Source: Oceanospirillaceae bacterium UBA2001 (GTDB lineage: Bacteria > Pseudomonadota > Gammaproteobacteria > Pseudomonadales > Balneatricaceae). From it: DNA of 7,978 nucleotides. This document shows, one piece after another, positions 4,964 through 7,978 of this stretch; the first letter of the stretch is position 1; the number at the start of each line of letters is the position of its first letter. The notes under the pieces are model-generated. The model made no database searches and was not told the DNA's origin. It saw only the letters and a program-made list of their open reading frames with translations. Both the position numbers and the translations under genes were made by a program. The stretch lies in the NCBI GenBank assembly GCA_002335115.1, contig DDCR01000089.1, forward strand, positions 4,084-12,061. Direction: 5' to 3'.

Positions 4964-6384
4964 CGCAACGAGTCTCCATAAACTATAAAATCACGGCTAT
5001 TTTGCTGGGGTCATTGCTTTACGCGAGTTTAAGTTGGTCTGCAAGGCTGCCCGACTTTACAAAATTAGTTGAACAAGCATCACCAGCGGTTGTCAATATC
5101 AGCACCTCTCGTGTTGCTGCTCAAAGGCCGACAGGTAACCAGTTTGAAATGCCTGGACAAGAGCAGTTGCCTGATATATTTAAACACTTCTTTGAGCGTC
5201 AGTTTCCGCAGCAAAAATCGCCACGGCAAGGTCAGGAGCCTGAAGCGCGTTCATCGGGCTCAGGTTTCTTGATTAGTGAAGATGGTTACCTGTTAACCAA
5301 CCACCATGTGGTCAAAGACGCAGATAAAATTTTCGTCGCCTTAAATGACCGCCGTGAAATGGAAGCAGAATTGATTGGCTCAGATCCTCGTTCTGATCTA
5401 GCCTTGTTAAAAATTGATGGAAAAGATCTACCTTATCTAGAGATGGCAGACTCTGATAAGTTGAAAGTCGGGGAGTGGGTGTTGGCCATTGGCTCTCCAT
5501 TTGGCTTTGATTATTCGGTCACGGCCGGCATAGTAAGTGCCATAGGTCGCAGTCTTCGCTCGGAAACCTACGTGCCTTTTATCCAAACGGACGTGGCCAT
5601 TAACCCGGGTAATTCTGGTGGTCCCTTATTTAACCTAGACGGTGAAGTGGTTGGTATCAATTCGCAAATATATACCCGCTCAGGCGGTTTTATGGGGCTT
5701 AGCTTCGCCATCCCTAGTAATACAGCCATCTCAGTAGTTGCTCAGTTAAGGGCGACTGGAGAAGTGGCGCGTGGCTGGTTGGGTGTGCAAATTCAAGAAG
5801 TGAGCCAAGATTTAGCAGAGTCATTTGGCTTGGATAAGGCTGCGGGGGCTCTGATTGCTCAAGTGTTTGACAATAGTCCAGCCCTCGAGGCAGGTCTGAA
5901 GGCAGGAGATGTCATCACTCAAATCAATGGCAATGACATCATTATGTCGGCCCAAGTGGCACATTTTATAGGGGCTATAGCGCCGGATCAATCGGTGGTG
6001 ATCCAATTGGTCAGAGATGGAAAAAGTATAGAGGTGGACGTGGTTATTGGACATCTGCCTAAAAACATCGCGGAGACTCTAAGTGCCGCCGAACCTGGAG
6101 AGTATGTCGAACGCATTGGTTTGCGGGTGGTGGCTTTGAAACCAGAGAAAGCAAAGGCTATGCGTATACGCAATGGTATCGATATTTTGGAAGTGGACGC
6201 GGGGGTAGCTCAAGAATTGGGTCTAAAGCCTGGGGATGTTATTACGAGTATGGCAAACCAGCCCATTTCTAGTGTTCAGCAGTTTGTTGAATTAGCAGCA
6301 GCATTGCCGATACAACGTTCAATTTCCCTGCGTATTGTGCGTGAGGGAAGACCACTGTTTGTGGCCTTCCGGCTGAATCAATAA
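4960..6384 (+). CDS. mucD: Periplasmic serine protease MucD/DegP (HtrA family)
   Basis: A 474-residue HtrA protease and chaperone that degrades misfolded envelope proteins; Pseudomonas MucD is about the same length. It has a signal peptide (charged start, hydrophobic 11-24, probable cleavage near residues 27-28). The mature start LPDFTKLVEQASPAVVNIS is near identical in pattern to MucD. The chymotrypsin-like domain carries the triad His116 (TNHHVV), Asp146 (DPRSDLALLKI) and Ser219 (GNSGGP). Two PDZ domains follow at about 270-365 and 383-470. The linker before the active site (about 52-98) is Gln/Pro-rich, as in the family. AAAGGAA at 4946-4952 is 7 bases before the ATG. As the last gene of the sigma-E locus it is probably under RpoE control. 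Two PDZ domains and no membrane anchor favour DegP/MucD over DegS. Confidence 0.96.
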   Translation: MTQRVSINYKITAILLGSLLYASLSWSARLPDFTKLVEQASPAVVNISTSRVAAQRPTGNQFEMPGQEQLPDIFKHFFERQFPQQKSPRQGQEPEARSSGSGFLISEDGYLLTNHHVVKDADKIFVALNDRREMEAELIGSDPRSDLALLKIDGKDLPYLEMADSDKLKVGEWVLAIGSPFGFDYSVTAGIVSAIGRSLRSETYVPFIQTDVAINPGNSGGPLFNLDGEVVGINSQIYTRSGGFMGLSFAIPSNTAISVVAQLRATGEVARGWLGVQIQEVSQDLAESFGLDKAAGALIAQVFDNSPALEAGLKAGDVITQINGNDIIMSAQVAHFIGAIAPDQSVVIQLVRDGKSIEVDVVIGHLPKNIAETLSAAEPGEYVERIGLRVVALKPEKAKAMRIRNGIDILEVDAGVAQELGLKPGDVITSMANQPISSVQQFVELAAALPIQRSISLRIVREGRPLFVAFRLNQ

Positions 6385-6399
6385 TAGGAAAGAATCGTA

Positions 6400-7848
6400 C
6401 TATTGAATTTGATTGCCCACGCGAACGACTTTTAAAGTGTTTGTGCCGCCGTGGGCCTTCACGTAATCCCCTTTAGTAATAAGTACGATGTCACCATCTT
6501 TGACCACACCTAAGGCCTTAAGTTGTTCTACTGCGATGTGGTTTACCTCAGAGTTTTCCAGTACATCAGAGTCGAATGGGTGAGTAATTACTCCGCGATA
6601 TAAACATACACGCCGCTGGGTTTCTGCTTCTGGGGTAAAGGCAAAGATGGGGATGCCTGAGCGAATGCGTGACATGAGTAGTGGGGTTTGCCCGCTCTGG
6701 GTCATGCAGATAATGGCTTTAACACCATCGAGGTGGTTGGCGGCATACATGGCACTCAAAGCCACACTTTCATCGATGTTATGCACAGAAATATCAACCC
6801 GATGAGATGATTTGTAGGCATTCCGATGTTGCTCAGCGCCTAAACAGACCCGCGCCATGGCTTCTACAGTTTGAGCGGGAAAGTCCCCCACTGCAGTTTC
6901 AGCAGACAGCATGACTGCGTCTGTACCATCCATGACTGCGTTAGCAACGTCAGACACTTCTGCTCGAGTAGGCATGGGGCTGGTGATCATAGATTCCATC
7001 ATTTGTGTGGCTGTAATGACAATACGGTTGAGGCGCCGGGTGTGTTTGATGATGTCTTTTTGAACACCCACTAACAAAGCATCGCCAATTTCCACAGCCA
7101 AATCCCCACGGGCCACCATCACCCCTTCAGAAGCTTCAATGATGCCTTCTAGGACCACTGAATCTATGGCCTCTGCACGCTCTATTTTAGCAATTAAACT
7201 GGCATTGCTATGGGCTTGTTCAAGCAAAGCCCTTGCTTCATGCATGTCTTCTGCATTGCGTACGAAAGAAATAGCGATGTAGTCTACGCCAATCTTTGCA
7301 GCGGTAATTAAGTCAGCACGATCTTTGGGTGTTAATGCCGCTGCAGATAAACCTCCACCTTGTAAGTTAATGCCTTTATTGTTGGAAAGTGGGCCACCAA
7401 TTTCTACTTGGGTATACACTTTTTCTTCGCTGACACGCACCACTTTAAGCACGATGCGGCCATCATCTAGTAGCAGAATGTCATTTTTATGCAGGTCTTT
7501 GCCTAATTCAGGAAAGTCTAAACCAACCGCTTCCTCTGTGCCCGCCTCAAGATCCATAGAGGGGTCTAACAGAAAGTCTTGACCTTCTTGCAGTTGCACT
7601 TTGTTGTTAGTGAATCTGGCCACCCGAACCTTAGGTCCCTGCAAGTCTGCCAGCAAGGCAACGTGGCGTCCAACTTCCTTGGCAGCTTGAAGCACCATGG
7701 CCGCACGTTGTTGATGATCGGCTGGAGTACCATGAGAAAAGTTAAGCCTTACTACGTCGGCACCCGCTGCAATAATACTCTTGAGAACTTCTGGGCTACT
7801 GGTAGCAGGGCCTAAGGTAGCGACAATCTTAGTACGTCGTAATTGCAT
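6400..7848 (-). CDS. pykA: Pyruvate kinase, PykA (type II-like)
   Basis: Catalyses phosphoenolpyruvate plus ADP to pyruvate plus ATP, the last step of glycolysis. At 482 residues it matches E. coli PykA (480). Visible elements: LRRTKIVATLGPAT at 3-16; the nucleotide and metal site RLNFSHG at 34-40; DLQGPKVRV at 68-76; GGPLSNNKGIN at 151-161; catalytic Lys221 and Glu223 in AKIER; MVARGDLAVEIG at 244-255; ITATQMMESM at 278-287. The C-terminal regulatory domain covers about 350-482. By eye, Lys83 falls where potassium-dependent kinases have Glu, suggesting a K+-independent enzyme (inference). SNNKGIN and overall similarity favour PykA over PykF. The ATG at 7848 has no Shine-Dalgarno at normal spacing. 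The gene probably belongs to one transcript with the upstream GAPDH-family gene and converges on mucD with 15 bases between stops. Confidence 0.95.
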   Translation of the reverse strand: MQLRRTKIVATLGPATSSPEVLKSIIAAGADVVRLNFSHGTPADHQQRAAMVLQAAKEVGRHVALLADLQGPKVRVARFTNNKVQLQEGQDFLLDPSMDLEAGTEEAVGLDFPELGKDLHKNDILLLDDGRIVLKVVRVSEEKVYTQVEIGGPLSNNKGINLQGGGLSAAALTPKDRADLITAAKIGVDYIAISFVRNAEDMHEARALLEQAHSNASLIAKIERAEAIDSVVLEGIIEASEGVMVARGDLAVEIGDALLVGVQKDIIKHTRRLNRIVITATQMMESMITSPMPTRAEVSDVANAVMDGTDAVMLSAETAVGDFPAQTVEAMARVCLGAEQHRNAYKSSHRVDISVHNIDESVALSAMYAANHLDGVKAIICMTQSGQTPLLMSRIRSGIPIFAFTPEAETQRRVCLYRGVITHPFDSDVLENSEVNHIAVEQLKALGVVKDGDIVLITKGDYVKAHGGTNTLKVVRVGNQIQ

Positions 7849-7859
7849 AATATAAAGGT

Positions 7860-7872
7860 CTATCCTTGATAG
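7860..7872 (-). promoter_or_regulatory. Small hairpin covering the Shine-Dalgarno-like sequence of pykA
   Basis: On the minus strand CTATC-AAG-GATAG forms a perfect 5-base stem with a 3-base loop. The only AAGGA upstream of the pykA start lies in its loop and 3' arm, 14 bases from the ATG. The downstream CCTT (in GACCTTTATATT) could pair with the same AAGG, and so could an upstream CCTT. Structure-dependent translation is possible but unproven. Confidence 0.3.
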
Positions 7873-7909
7873 TAAGGTGGTGCCAAATTAGCACAGGAAC
7901 ACCTGAAGG

Positions 7910-7978
7910 TTAATGTTGCATTAGGGCTAGGCTAGTGTCCAGCATTCTGTTACTGAAGCCCCATTCATTATCATACCA
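7910..7978 (-). CDS. GAPDH/erythrose-4-phosphate dehydrogenase family, last 22 codons (cut by window edge)
   Basis: Reading leftward from the window edge in frame gives WYDNEWGFSNRMLDT followed by SLALMQH and a TAA stop at 7912-7910. The W-x-DNE-x-G-x-(S/A)-N-(K/R) motif is the C-terminal signature of glyceraldehyde-3-phosphate dehydrogenases and of erythrose-4-phosphate dehydrogenase (Epd). The NRMLDT ending resembles Epd and the gap genes of gap-pgk-pyk type clusters more than E. coli GapA. GAPDH makes 1,3-bisphosphoglycerate; Epd makes 4-phosphoerythronate for pyridoxal phosphate synthesis. The fragment cannot settle which. It lies 61 bases upstream of pykA on the same strand with no obvious terminator between, so co-transcription is likely. 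Confidence 0.85.
   Translation of the reverse strand, partial: WYDNEWGFSNRMLDTSLALMQH

Noticed and set aside
6376..6414. Imperfect inverted repeat across the mucD and pykA stop codons (AATCAA/TTGATT and AATAG/CTATT)
   Set aside because: The stem is AT-rich, broken by a bulge and has a 12-base loop with no T run, so it is not a convincing intrinsic terminator on either strand.
6871..7815. Several + strand open frames antisense to pykA
   Set aside because: They mirror conserved pyruvate kinase coding sequence, are Cys/His/Ser-rich and have no family resemblance.

Overview
The window reads as core chromosome of a marine-type gammaproteobacterium. The protein sequences resemble Pseudomonas and Oceanospirillales relatives, and the base composition looks moderate, but I could not measure it or assign a genus. 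Eight essentially complete genes are present. Both window edges cut further genes that are too short to find by length: ygfZ on the left and the tail of a GAPDH/Epd-family gene on the right. I saw no rRNA, tRNA, CRISPR, phage or insertion sequence, and no gene-free stretch longer than about 180 bases.

Left part (1-946): the 5' end of ygfZ runs leftward, divergent from an overlapping pair sdhE-ygfX (succinate dehydrogenase flavinylation factor and its small membrane partner). ygfX meets nadB (L-aspartate oxidase, first step of NAD synthesis) tail to tail with a 20-base overlap. nadB has a good housekeeping-type promoter in the 178-base region that separates it from rpoE.

Centre (2606-6384): an envelope-stress locus in the order rpoE, rseA-like, rseC, degP/mucD, all rightward. 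RpoE is the extracytoplasmic sigma factor. The next gene begins with an RseA/MucA anti-sigma domain and one membrane helix, but ends in what looks like the C-terminal domain of RseB/MucB. The usual separate rseB gene is missing: only 29 bases separate this gene from rseC. The large LolA-like domain of RseB is therefore absent here, and its small C-terminal domain appears fused in cis to the anti-sigma factor. This is the most unusual observation in the window. The mucD gene carries a typical HtrA protease with two PDZ domains and is preceded by a possible 24-codon leader ORF.

Right part (6385-7978): pyruvate kinase (PykA type) runs leftward, convergent with mucD with 15 bases between the stop codons. 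It lies 61 bases downstream of the last 22 codons of a GAPDH/erythrose-4-phosphate dehydrogenase family gene, suggesting a lower-glycolysis operon.
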